Translations under genes and position numbers: made by a program
From: JAXGPF01 sp964463985
Lineage (GTDB): Bacteria; Verrucomicrobiota; Kiritimatiellia; JAAZAB01
Direction: 5' to 3'
NCBI GenBank assembly: GCA_964463985.1
Contig: CAYXEK010000039.1
Span: 1 to 31,285 of the forward strand
DNA: 31,285 bases
Part shown: one piece after another, positions 6,332 to 14,277 of the stretch
How positions within the stretch are numbered: position 1 is the first letter of the stretch
Layout of the letters: the number at the start of each line of letters is the position of its first letter
The notes under the pieces: model-generated
What the model was told of the DNA's origin: nothing
Databases searched by the model: none
Seen by the model: the letters and a program-made list of their open reading frames with translations, nothing else

Positions 6332-7292
6332 AACCTTTGGCTTGCAGCCTGGTTTTCTTGCCGTCGGCCTGGCGCAGCGTGATGCCTTTGCCCGACGGCA
6401 GGACGGCGCCGATGGCGGTGCAGGGGGTGCCCAGGGCGGCCGGCCATTCCCTGAGCAATTCTGGCAGGCGCGCGGCGGGCACGGTAAACAGCAATTCAAA
6501 ATCTTCGCCATCGGACAGGGCGTGCTGCAGCGGAGTCCGCCGCCCGCCCGCGGTCTGCGCGGCCGGCGCGATGGGGATTTTTTCCGTTTCAATGGCGACG
6601 CCAGTCCCGCTGGCTTCGGCCAGCCGCCGCAAATCCGGCGCCAGGCCGTCGCTGATGTCAATCATGGCCGTCGCCCAGCCGCCGCGCATCAGCCATTGTC
6701 CCGCCGCCAGCCGCGGTTCGAAGCGCAGGTGTTTGCCCGCGCGGCTGCCGCCGAGGCTGCCGGTAACGCAAATGCTGTCGCCGGGGCGCGCGCCGGAACG
6801 CAGCACCGCCCGGCCGCGCGGCACGCGGCCGATGCCGAACACGTGCAGGGCCAGGTGCGGCGCGGCCGAGATATCGCCGCCGGCGATGCCCGCGCCGTGC
6901 CGCCGCGCCATCTGCTTGATTCCGTCATAAATCTCACTGATGCGCCGGGTCGGGGTATCCGGCGGCGCGGACAGGTTGATGTTGATCCAGAGCGGCTCGC
7001 CGCCCATGGCGGCGATATCGCTCAGCACCCGGCCAATGGCTTTATGGCCTACCGCAGCGGGGGAGTCGGCGGCGGAGAAATGCACGCCTTCGATTACCGG
7101 GTCGGATTTCAGCAGCCAGTCCCAGGTCTCCGCGCCGGCGGGGCGCACGACGGCGCAATCGTCTCCCGGTCCGACCAGCAATTCCGGGTGCCCGGGCAAA
7201 TCGCCGCAAATCCGGCGCAGCAATTCGTTTTCCCCGATATCGCGCAGGCATTCGGGCAGAGGGTGTGACAGCGCAGAAATTTGCGGTCTCAT
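6303..7292 (-). CDS. thiL: Thiamine-monophosphate kinase
   Basis: ThiL phosphorylates thiamine monophosphate to the active cofactor thiamine diphosphate. The 329-residue protein shows the PurM/ThiL-fold signatures: GPGDDCAVV (41-49), an aspartate followed by EGVHF (64-72), VGHKAIGRVLSDIAAMGGEP (81-100), GIAGGDIS, MIDISDGLAPDL and SDGEDFELLFT near the C terminus. ATG 7292 overlaps the mtnA stop as ATGA, implying coupling. No other thiamine gene lies in the window. Confidence 0.95.
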   Translation of the reverse strand: MRPQISALSHPLPECLRDIGENELLRRICGDLPGHPELLVGPGDDCAVVRPAGAETWDWLLKSDPVIEGVHFSAADSPAAVGHKAIGRVLSDIAAMGGEPLWININLSAPPDTPTRRISEIYDGIKQMARRHGAGIAGGDISAAPHLALHVFGIGRVPRGRAVLRSGARPGDSICVTGSLGGSRAGKHLRFEPRLAAGQWLMRGGWATAMIDISDGLAPDLRRLAEASGTGVAIETEKIPIAPAAQTAGGRRTPLQHALSDGEDFELLFTVPAARLPELLREWPAALGTPCTAIGAVLPSGKGITLRQADGKKTRLQAKGYEHFRIHHP

Positions 7293-8371
7293 ACGGAAAA
7301 TGCCATCAGCGGCTGCGGAAATGGGTGCCGGACGATTCCCCGCTCGCTGATGATGCCGGTGATCAGTTCCGCGGGAGTAACATCGAAGGCGGGCGCATAA
7401 ACCTGAATGCCTTCGGGCGCGGTCGGCTGTCCGAATCCGCGGATGATTTCTTCCGCGCCGCGCTCTTCGATCGGGATGGCCGCGCCGTCGGGCGCGTCCA
7501 AGTCGAAGGTGGAGGATGGCGCGAGCACGTAAAACGGCACCCGGTGCGCCCGCGCAAGCAGCGCCAAGCCGTACGTGCCGATCTTGTTGGCGGCATCGCC
7601 ATTGGCGGCAATCCGGTCGGCGCCGACCATGACTGCGTCAATCCGGCCTTCGCGCATGACCTGGGCCGCCATGTTGTCGCAGATCAATGTTACGTCCACA
7701 CCGGCCCGCATCAATTCCCAGGCGGTAAGCCGTGCACCCTGAAGCAGCGGGCGGGTTTCATCGGCGTAAACGCGGATATGCTTGCCCTGCTCGCGGGCGA
7801 TATAAATTGGCGCCAGGGCGGTCCCGTAACCCGAAGTCGCCAGGCCGCCGGCATTGCAATGGGTCAGCACGGTCTGTCCGTCCTGCAGCAAACCCGCGCC
7901 GTGGCGGCCGATGGCGCGGCACATTTCCAGATCCTCATTATAAATTTTGAGCGCTTCCGCCAGCAGCCGGTCCTTGAAAACGGCCGGTTCGAGGTTGGCG
8001 GCGAACCGGGCCGTCTGCCGCATGCGCGTCAGGGCCCAGAAAAGATTGACGGCGGTCGGGCGGGCAGTAGCGAGGTAATCCGCCGCCTGGCAGACGGCAT
8101 CCAGCAACCCCTGGGTTTCGGAGGTGTCTTTTTGAACGGCCAGAACCACACCCATTGCGGCGGCGATGCCGATCGCGGGCGCGCCGCGCACCTGGAGGGT
8201 TTTGATTGCCTGCCATAACCGGGGCAAATCGCGGATTTCAATGAAACTGGCCGCGCCGGGCAGGCGTGTCTGATCCAGTATGCGAATGGCGCCCGGGCGG
8301 GAACCGCCGGGGCGGTCGGGCTGCCAGACGATGGTGGGGATGGGCAGTTTGGCGTCAGGATTGATTTGCAT
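7289..8371 (-). CDS. mtnA: S-methyl-5-thioribose-1-phosphate isomerase
   Basis: MtnA converts methylthioribose-1-phosphate to methylthioribulose-1-phosphate in methionine salvage; homologues can also act on 5-deoxyribose-1-phosphate. The 360-residue protein has VRGAPAIGIAAAMG (61-74), the catalytic cysteine C172 in THCNAGGLATSGYGTALAPIY, and the catalytic aspartate D252 in VGADRIAANGDAANKIGTY. The start is ATG 8371, 3 bases after the upstream stop; no clear Shine-Dalgarno is visible. No other salvage gene is nearby, so whether a full pathway exists is unknown. The related eIF2B-type proteins are unlikely because the isomerase active site is complete. Confidence 0.95.
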   Translation of the reverse strand: MQINPDAKLPIPTIVWQPDRPGGSRPGAIRILDQTRLPGAASFIEIRDLPRLWQAIKTLQVRGAPAIGIAAAMGVVLAVQKDTSETQGLLDAVCQAADYLATARPTAVNLFWALTRMRQTARFAANLEPAVFKDRLLAEALKIYNEDLEMCRAIGRHGAGLLQDGQTVLTHCNAGGLATSGYGTALAPIYIAREQGKHIRVYADETRPLLQGARLTAWELMRAGVDVTLICDNMAAQVMREGRIDAVMVGADRIAANGDAANKIGTYGLALLARAHRVPFYVLAPSSTFDLDAPDGAAIPIEERGAEEIIRGFGQPTAPEGIQVYAPAFDVTPAELITGIISERGIVRHPFPQPLMAFSV

Positions 8372-8374
8372 GGT

Positions 8375-9184
8375 TTAAAACAGCAGCCATAACAAGGCAA
8401 TGTTAACGAAATTGAATAATGCGTGCATTATAATCACCGCGCCGAGCGACCGGGTATAAATATACGCCAGAGAAAGGAAAACTGCCAGCACAAACAGCGG
8501 CAAAACCGCCGCCGCGTGCAGGTGAATCAGGGCAAAAGCGGCAGATGTGGCCAGAATGGCCGGGAACGCGCCGCCGCCGCGCGCCGCCAGGGGCAAGGCG
8601 ATTTCACGGAAGAGCAACTCTTCGAAGATTGGCGCGGTCAGCCCGGCGGCGGCGACCAACACCAGTTGCGCCGCCCGGCTTTCCGATGTCAATAATTCCA
8701 GCGCCGCTTCCTGCAGGGCGGTTGGGCGGCCGGCCAACCGCAACGCCGCCTGGTTCAGAAGCCCGGCGGTCATGACGAAGGGGAGGGCCGCCAGGTAAAA
8801 GCGTATGCCCCAACGCCAGGGGTGTCGGACAGATGCCCGCTTCCACCGGCTGCCAGGCCTGCGCCGCAGGCAGCATGCCAGCAAGATGCCGCCCCCGTGG
8901 AGCAGCAGGATGCGGGCGGCCATGTCCCATGCCGGAGATTTAAGCTTACCGGCCAGCAGGTTGGCGGCGGATACCGCGGCGCCGACAAAAACCAGCATCA
9001 GGATTAAATCCGGCAGAGTCCAGCCGGTGCGGGGCAGGAGGCGGCAGCGTCGGCGCCAGATCGAGGGACGGCGTCGGAACTCGCGCCAAAGGCTGCACGC
9101 CGCCGTCAATCCGCCTGCAATCAGCGCCGCGCCGGCGATGGCCGCGGCGGCGGCTTGCGGCAAAGATGGATCAAATTCAGCCAA
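8375..9184 (-). CDS. CPBP family intramembrane glutamic endopeptidase
   Basis: The 269-residue multi-pass membrane protein carries the CPBP (Abi/CAAX-protease-like) motifs: EELLFR at 188-193, the second motif ALIHLH with histidines 221 and 223, and HALFNF with H254 and N258. About seven hydrophobic segments are visible, the first within residues 10-30. Bacterial members are linked to protein maturation or phage/bacteriocin immunity, but the substrate is usually unknown. The best start is TTG 9184, two bases after the glycosyltransferase stop; the first in-frame Met lies only at residue 63. It is the second gene of the operon. Confidence 0.85.
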   Translation of the reverse strand: MAEFDPSLPQAAAAAIAGAALIAGGLTAACSLWREFRRRPSIWRRRCRLLPRTGWTLPDLILMLVFVGAAVSAANLLAGKLKSPAWDMAARILLLHGGGILLACCLRRRPGSRWKRASVRHPWRWGIRFYLAALPFVMTAGLLNQAALRLAGRPTALQEAALELLTSESRAAQLVLVAAAGLTAPIFEELLFREIALPLAARGGGAFPAILATSAAFALIHLHAAAVLPLFVLAVFLSLAYIYTRSLGAVIIMHALFNFVNIALLWLLF

Positions 9185-9186
9185 TC

Positions 9187-10164
9187 TCAGGCTGCGTCCG
9201 GTTCGATGGTTTCACGGATCACGTAAATCGGCTTGTTTTGGGATTCGTGATAGGTGCGGATTTGGATTTCCGCCAGCAGTCCCATGCTGATGAAATGCAG
9301 TCCGATGAACAACAGCATGAAGGATGTCATCACCCAGAACGGCCGTTTCAGCAGGGTGGCGGCGAAAACAGTGCCGAAGATGTTGGCCAAGATATTGGCC
9401 AGCACCATGCCCGCCAGCATCAAAATACCCGTTGCGCCCAGGAAGAGGCCGATCCTGCCGAAAATCTGGATCGGGCTTTTGCTGTAACGCAGGAGGAAAG
9501 TCACGGTAAACAAGTCCAGGATCACGCGCGTAATGCGCGACAGGCCGTACTTGGAGCGGCCAATGCGCCGGGGGTGATGGTTGACGACCACTTCTGCCAC
9601 CGAGCCGCCCACCCAGTGGGCCAGGGCGGGAATGAAGCGATGCATTTCCCCGTAAAGATGCACATCCTGCATGACATCCCGGCGGTAGGCTTTCAGGGTG
9701 CAGCCGAAATCGTGCAGGGCCACGCCGGTCAGCCGGCTGATCAAACGGTTGGCAACCATGGACGGCAGGCGGCGGTGGATGAAAGCGTCCTGCCGGTCTT
9801 TGCGCCAGCCGCTGACCACGTCGAATCCCTGGTCAATCTGCGCGAGCAAAAGCGGTATGTCGTCGGGATCGTTCTGCAAGTCGGCGTCCATGGTTATAAT
9901 GACCCGTCCGCGGGCATGATGCATCCCGGCGGACATGGCGGCTGTCTGCCCGAAATTCCGGCGGAACCTGATCAGGCGCAATCCCCGCAGCCGCGATGAC
10001 TGTTCCTTAAGCTTGTTCCATGTGCCGTCGGTGCTGCCGTCGTCCACCATGATGATTTCACAGGATTGGGGCAACTTTGCCAAGGCTTCGCCCAGTTTAG
10101 CGCATAATGGTTCGACGCATTCTTCCTCGTTGAAAATCGGCACGATGATGGATATGTCCGGCAT
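9187..10164 (-). CDS. Family 2 glycosyltransferase, DPM1/ArnC-like, with C-terminal membrane helices
   Basis: The 325-residue product has a GT-A catalytic domain (about 1-225): ISIIVPIFNEEE at the start, VDDGSTDGT (40-48), MDADLQNDP (92-100) and an RRIGRSKYGLSR acceptor-region motif. Two hydrophobic segments follow at about 235-262 and 290-312. This is the layout of polyprenyl-phosphate sugar transferases, which load a sugar on the lipid carrier at the inner membrane. ATG 10164 has a good Shine-Dalgarno (GGAAGGA) and a promoter candidate 50 bases upstream; a longer frame adds 11 residues without a better site. The sugar donor cannot be read from sequence. It heads the operon GT-CPBP-mtnA-thiL-tsaE. 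Confidence 0.9.
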   Translation of the reverse strand: MPDISIIVPIFNEEECVEPLCAKLGEALAKLPQSCEIIMVDDGSTDGTWNKLKEQSSRLRGLRLIRFRRNFGQTAAMSAGMHHARGRVIITMDADLQNDPDDIPLLLAQIDQGFDVVSGWRKDRQDAFIHRRLPSMVANRLISRLTGVALHDFGCTLKAYRRDVMQDVHLYGEMHRFIPALAHWVGGSVAEVVVNHHPRRIGRSKYGLSRITRVILDLFTVTFLLRYSKSPIQIFGRIGLFLGATGILMLAGMVLANILANIFGTVFAATLLKRPFWVMTSFMLLFIGLHFISMGLLAEIQIRTYHESQNKPIYVIRETIEPDAA

Positions 10165-10214
10165 AAAATTTCCTTCCGTCTGCGTCTTTCCCGGCATGGG
10201 GATTCAATTGACAT

Positions 10215-10242
10215 AGTCTAGTTGATTTTACGGGGGAGTCAA
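10215..10242 (-). promoter_or_regulatory. Candidate sigma70-type promoter of the five-gene operon
   Basis: On the - strand TTGACT (10242-10237) is followed after 16 bases by TAGACT (10220-10215), giving a leader of roughly 45 bases to the glycosyltransferase ATG at 10164. Five of six -35 positions and four of six -10 positions match consensus. Confidence 0.5.
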
Positions 10243-10246
10243 GCCG

Positions 10247-10318
10247 AAGAGAGGGGCATAGGCACAGAGGGGCAGAATGTTCAGTGTTCAAAACCTTAAA
10301 ACGGAGCCAATTCCAAAA
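10247..10318 (+). repeat. Composite intergenic repeat, copy 2 (purine-rich run plus GAGCCAATT end motif)
   Basis: The segment starts with AAGAGAGGGGCATAGGCACAGAGGGGCAGA, similar to 5714-5770 (16-mer 10261-10276 matches 5741-5756 with one change). It continues through TGTTCAGTGTTCAAAACC and ends in GAGCCAATTCCAAAA (10304-10318), the inverted one-mismatch copy of the motif at 4899-4913 and 24742-24756. It lies in the divergent gap between the glycosyltransferase and typA. Confidence 0.65.
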
Positions 10319-10442
10319 ACTCACATACTCACCATTCGGCGAAAAATAATTTGCGCGCCGTAACGGTTTCTGTTAAACACTCCTGCTTTTGCATCAGGAA
10401 CGCCGGCGGCAGCAGGTCCTCCGGGCGCCGGAAGATTATCTT

Positions 10443-12245
10443 ATGAATGACAGCGGCAAGATACGCAACGTGGCGGTCATCGCCCATGTAGACCATGGCA
10501 AAACCACGCTGGTAGACCAGCTTTTCCGCCAGAGCGGGATGTTTCGCGAGAACCAGGCCGTGGCGGAGCGGTTGATGGATTCCATGGACCTCGAGCGCGA
10601 GCGCGGCATCACCATCGCCGCTAAAAACGGCGCCTTGCGTTACCGCGGCTACACGGTGAATATCATTGACACCCCCGGCCATGCCGATTTCGGCGGCCAG
10701 GTGGAGCGGGTGCTGCAGATGGCGGATGGCGCGCTGCTCCTGGTGGACGCCCAGGAAGGGCCGATGCCGCAGACTTTTTTCGTGCTGAAGAAAGCCCTGG
10801 CGCGGCGCCTGCCGATCATCGTGGTCATCAACAAAATTGACAAGCCCGCCGCCCGGCCGCATTGGGCGGTGGACCAGGTGTTCGACCTGTTCGTCAAGCT
10901 GGATGCGCCGCACGATATTCTGGATTTCCATGCGCTGTATGCATCCGCCACCGGCGGCTACGCCGGCGAAGACCCGGGCCGGCCGGGGACGGATATGCAG
11001 CCGCTGTTCGACGCCATCATCCGGCGCATACCCGCGCCGTCCGGCGATCCGCGCGGTCCTTTGCAAATGCAGGTCAGCACGATTGACCACTCGCCGTTCC
11101 TGGGCCGACTGGGAATCGGCAAGATCACCTCCGGCGGCATGCAGGTCGGGATGCCGGCGGCGGTGGCCGATGGCGCCGGGCAACTGCGCCCGACGCGCAT
11201 TACCAAGATTTACCGGTTCGATTGCACCCGCAAAGTTGAAGCCGCGCGCGCCGGGCTGGGTGAAATCGTGGCGGTGGCCGGACAGGATGATTTATCCGTC
11301 GGCGACACCTTCACCGATCCCGAACACCCCCTGCCGCTGCCTGTGTTGCCCGTTGATCCCCCGACGGTCTCCATGCTGTTCCTGCCCAACAATTCGCCTT
11401 TCGCCGGCAAGGAAGGCGAATTCATCACTTCCACGCATCTGGCCGAACGTCTGCGCCGGGAAGCGTTGGTGGATGTGGCTCTGGCCGTGGAGGAACTGCC
11501 TGGGGCGCCCGGTTTCAAGGTGTCCGGCCGGGGTGAACTGCATCTGTCCATCCTCATCGAAAAAATGCGGAGGGAAGGCTACGAATTCCAGGTGAGCTGC
11601 CCGCGGGTGATCTTCAAGACACAGGATGGCCGGCGGCTGGAGCCCTACGAGGAATTGCTGGTGGAAATGGCGGAGGAATATTCCGGCACAGTCATTGAAA
11701 AACTGGGCGCGCGCAAAGGCTTGTTGCTGGAGATGCAGCGGTTGAACGGCTTGATGCGGCTGAAATATAAAATTCCAACGCGCGGACTCCTGGGGTTCAA
11801 ATCCGAATTCATGTCGGACGTCAAGGGTATGGGCATGCTGACCTACGTTTTCCTGGAATACGACGAGTTTGCCGGCGAAATGCGCCAGCGCAAGAACGGC
11901 GTGCTGGTTTCAACGGAAACCTGCACGACGGTGGCTTATGCCCTCTTCAATCTCCAGAAACGCGGCCGCCTGTTCCTGGAGCCGGGTGTGCGCATTTACC
12001 GGGGGCAGATCATCGGGGAGCATTGCCGGAGCAACGACCTGGCGGTCAACCCCGCCAAGGGCAAGCACCTGACCAACGTGCGGGCCGCCGGATCGGACGA
12101 AAATGTCATATTGACGCCCGTTGCCCGGATGAGCCTGGAAGATTGCATCGCTTACATCAATGATGACGAGCTGGTGGAAATCACTCCGCAAAACATCCGC
12201 CTGCGCAAGCGCCAGGGACCGCGGGAGCAGCGGGTCGCAAATTAA
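10443..12245 (+). CDS. typA: Ribosome-associated translational GTPase TypA/BipA
   Basis: TypA/BipA is a translation-factor GTPase that binds the ribosome and aids 50S assembly and stress adaptation. The 600-residue length fits the family. The N terminus has the P-loop AHVDHGKT (14-21), the switch region ERERGITI, DTPGHADFGGQVERV and NKIDKP. The C-terminal part carries the EF-G-like domains with GRGELHLSILIEKMRREGYE and the BipA-specific PTRGLLGFKSEFMSD stretch. I choose ATG 10443; a TTG-started extension to 10389 has no conserved residues. GGAAG about 10 bases upstream could serve as ribosome-binding site. An AATAAT box at 10345-10350 might be part of its promoter, but no good -35 accompanies it. 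Confidence 0.96.
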   Translation: MNDSGKIRNVAVIAHVDHGKTTLVDQLFRQSGMFRENQAVAERLMDSMDLERERGITIAAKNGALRYRGYTVNIIDTPGHADFGGQVERVLQMADGALLLVDAQEGPMPQTFFVLKKALARRLPIIVVINKIDKPAARPHWAVDQVFDLFVKLDAPHDILDFHALYASATGGYAGEDPGRPGTDMQPLFDAIIRRIPAPSGDPRGPLQMQVSTIDHSPFLGRLGIGKITSGGMQVGMPAAVADGAGQLRPTRITKIYRFDCTRKVEAARAGLGEIVAVAGQDDLSVGDTFTDPEHPLPLPVLPVDPPTVSMLFLPNNSPFAGKEGEFITSTHLAERLRREALVDVALAVEELPGAPGFKVSGRGELHLSILIEKMRREGYEFQVSCPRVIFKTQDGRRLEPYEELLVEMAEEYSGTVIEKLGARKGLLLEMQRLNGLMRLKYKIPTRGLLGFKSEFMSDVKGMGMLTYVFLEYDEFAGEMRQRKNGVLVSTETCTTVAYALFNLQKRGRLFLEPGVRIYRGQIIGEHCRSNDLAVNPAKGKHLTNVRAAGSDENVILTPVARMSLEDCIAYINDDELVEITPQNIRLRKRQGPREQRVAN

Positions 12246-12257
12246 TTCCTTCTTTGA

Positions 12258-12286
12258 TTGCATTTGCCGGGGATTTTCTCTAGTAT
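12258..12286 (+). promoter_or_regulatory. Weak promoter candidate upstream of the nitronate monooxygenase-like gene
   Basis: In the AT-rich 75-base gap after typA, TTGCAT (12258-12263) stands 17 bases before TAGTAT (12281-12286), which lies about 35 bases ahead of ATG 12321. The -35 match is poor, so read-through from typA is an alternative. Confidence 0.3.
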
Positions 12287-12320
12287 ATTTGTTTTTCACG
12301 GCGGTTCCCCGCAGGATTTA

Positions 12321-13385
12321 ATGAAAATACCCCCACTTTCAATCGGCAACTTGATTTTGAATGTTCCCATCATCCAGGGCGGCATGGGTGTGGGTGTTTC
12401 GAAAAGATCGCTGGCCGGCGCAGTATCGGCGGAGGGCGCCCTGGGCGTGATCGCCAGCGTGGGCCTGGGCGAGGACGTCGCTACCAACGATTCCTATGCC
12501 AACCGCTCCAGCGACGCCTTGCGCGCTGAAATCCTCGCCGTCAAGCAGCGGCGGCTGCCGGTGGGCGTGAATGTCATGGTAGCGCTGACCAATTACGCCA
12601 GCCTGGTGCGCGCCAGCATCGAGGCCGGCGCGGATGCCATCATTTCCGGCGCGGGATTGCCCATGCATCTGCCCGAAATCGCCGGGCCAACCGAGGTCAA
12701 ACTGATTCCCATCGTTTCCTCCGGCCGCGCCGCCGACATCATCTGCCGCGCCTGGTGGAAACGCACCGGCCGGCTGCCCGACGCGCTGGTGGTGGAGGGT
12801 CCGCTGGCCGGCGGGCACCTGGGGTTTAAATTCGAGGAATTGCTGGATGGCACGGCGAAGTCCCTGGAAACCCTGGTGGCGGACGTCCTGGGGGTGGCGG
12901 CAGACTGGAGCGCGCGCGGGAAGCGGCCGATCCCGGTTGTTGCCGCGGGGGGAATTTACACCGGCCGGGATATCGCCAAATTTTTGAAAATAGGCGCCGC
13001 TGGAGTGCAGATGGGAACGCGTTTTGTCGCCACCCATGAATGCGATGCCGCGGACGCCTACAAGCAACAATATGTGCATGCTACCCGCGACGACGTTATT
13101 TTGATCAAGTCGCCGGTAGGTCTGCCGGCCCGGGTCTTGAAAAATGCCTTTACCGAGGCCAGCCAGCACGGGGTAAAGGTGAAGTTCGCCTGCCCTTACA
13201 AGTGCCTGCTGACCTGCGACGCCGGCGCCGCCAATTACTGCATCGCCAAGGTTCTGCTCCAGGCCAGCCGCGGCGATTTCGAACAGGGTTTTGCCATGTG
13301 CGGCGCAAACGTCTGGCGCGTGGAACGCATCGTCAGCGTCCATGAATTGATTCGGGAACTTCTGAAGGAATTGTCCGAGGTTTGA
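12321..13385 (+). CDS. NAD(P)H-dependent flavin oxidoreductase, nitronate monooxygenase / FabK-like
   Basis: The 354-residue TIM-barrel flavoprotein belongs to the 2-nitropropane dioxygenase family, which includes nitronate monooxygenases and the FMN enoyl-ACP reductase FabK. FMN-binding signatures are PIIQGGMGVGVS (17-28), EGPLAGGHLGF, VVAAGGIYTGRDI and GVQMGTRFVAT. A C-terminal cysteine-rich segment, C291-P-Y-K-C295-L-L-T-C299 with further cysteines in ANYCIA and FAMCGAN, is typical of a sub-group common in anaerobes. ATG 12321 has AGGA 7 bases upstream; the 21-residue upstream extension is not conserved. The context (after typA) does not reveal the substrate, so fatty-acid synthesis versus nitronate detoxification stays open. 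Confidence 0.87.
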   Translation: MKIPPLSIGNLILNVPIIQGGMGVGVSKRSLAGAVSAEGALGVIASVGLGEDVATNDSYANRSSDALRAEILAVKQRRLPVGVNVMVALTNYASLVRASIEAGADAIISGAGLPMHLPEIAGPTEVKLIPIVSSGRAADIICRAWWKRTGRLPDALVVEGPLAGGHLGFKFEELLDGTAKSLETLVADVLGVAADWSARGKRPIPVVAAGGIYTGRDIAKFLKIGAAGVQMGTRFVATHECDAADAYKQQYVHATRDDVILIKSPVGLPARVLKNAFTEASQHGVKVKFACPYKCLLTCDAGAANYCIAKVLLQASRGDFEQGFAMCGANVWRVERIVSVHELIRELLKELSEV

Positions 13386-13450
13386 ACCCGGCGCGGCGCG
13401 GTCCCGGGCGCATGATGGGAAACCGCCCCGGCCGGAACTGGAATTCCCGC

Positions 13451-13480
13451 TTGACTTTAGCTGTGGCGCAACACAATATT
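13451..13480 (+). promoter_or_regulatory. Candidate promoter of the small membrane protein gene
   Basis: TTGACT (13451-13456) is followed by AATATT (13475-13480) at 18-base spacing, or CAATAT at 17. The gene starts at 13574, leaving a leader of about 85 bases. Together with the terminator at 14212 this makes a likely single-gene transcript. Confidence 0.45.
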
Positions 13481-13573
13481 ATGCCGGATTGCGGATTGGG
13501 GCGGGATGCCGGCGACCGGCAGGCGGCGCCGTAATCATACAGCCCTTTAACCAACATTCATGGGAGAAGCATC

Positions 13574-14185
13574 ATGGCACAACCGGAAATGAAAATCGGA
13601 CCGTGGCTGCAGGAGGGATTCAATCTATACAAGGAGAATTTTCTGCTGCTGATTGTTATCAATGCGCTGGCGTTGCTGCTGGGGCAATTAACCCTGGGAA
13701 TCCTGGCAGGCCCGCTCCTGGCGGGCGTCGCGCTGGTCAATCTCCGCCTGCTGGACCGCAGCGAGCCGAAGCCGGAAATCGGCGACGTCTTCAAGGGCTT
13801 CGATTGCTTCCTGGACACATTCCTGCTTATTCTCGGCTGCGTGGTAATCTCCATTGCCGCGGCCCTGGTTTCCCTCCTGGTTTTCACCAGGCCGGTCGCC
13901 ATCCTGGTGCTGGTCGTGTTCAACATCCTGTTGCACACCATTTCAACGTTTGCGCTGTTTTACATCGCCGACAAGAAAATGGATTGCTGGCCGGCGGTAA
14001 TGGCGGCATTGAAAGCCTTGCGATCCATGTTCGTTCCGCTGACGGTCATGGTGGTGATAGCGGGCATCCTCAGCATGGTGGGTTCCCTGGTATGCGGCAT
14101 AGGCGTAGTGGTGACTGCTCCGCTGTATTTCAGCGTGTTGTCGGCCGTTTACCGCGACCTGCTGCGGCAACCGGCGCAGGTTTAG
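13574..14185 (+). CDS. Predicted multi-pass membrane protein of unknown function
   Basis: The 203-residue protein has a short soluble N terminus (MKIGPWLQEGFNLYKEN), then about five hydrophobic segments (roughly 23-58, 78-103, 103-128, 150-178, 175-195). It keeps features seen in small integral membrane proteins of the DUF975/YciC-like kind: a GPLLAGVALVNLRLLDR segment, a DVFKGFD motif after the first helix pair, a DKKMDCWPAVMAALK amphipathic segment, and a final LYFSVLSAVYRDLL. No catalytic motif is visible and I give no function. ATG 13574 follows GGGAGAAG. It has its own promoter candidate and a strong terminator. Confidence 0.8.
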   Translation: MAQPEMKIGPWLQEGFNLYKENFLLLIVINALALLLGQLTLGILAGPLLAGVALVNLRLLDRSEPKPEIGDVFKGFDCFLDTFLLILGCVVISIAAALVSLLVFTRPVAILVLVVFNILLHTISTFALFYIADKKMDCWPAVMAALKALRSMFVPLTVMVVIAGILSMVGSLVCGIGVVVTAPLYFSVLSAVYRDLLRQPAQV

Positions 14186-14211
14186 TCGGAAGGTACAAAT
14201 GATATTCGATC

Positions 14212-14256
14212 AATGCGCCCGCCGGCTTGTCTACAGCCGCGCGGGCGCATTTTTTG
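14212..14256 (+). terminator. Rho-independent terminator
   Basis: AATGCGCCCGC (14212-14222) pairs perfectly with GCGGGCGCATT (14241-14251); an inner CGGC/GCCG pair extends the stem, and six T residues follow at 14250-14255. It lies 26 bases after the membrane protein stop and just before argS, separating the two transcription units. Confidence 0.9.
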
Positions 14257-14277
14257 TTTAGCAGCGGGATGCCGGAT

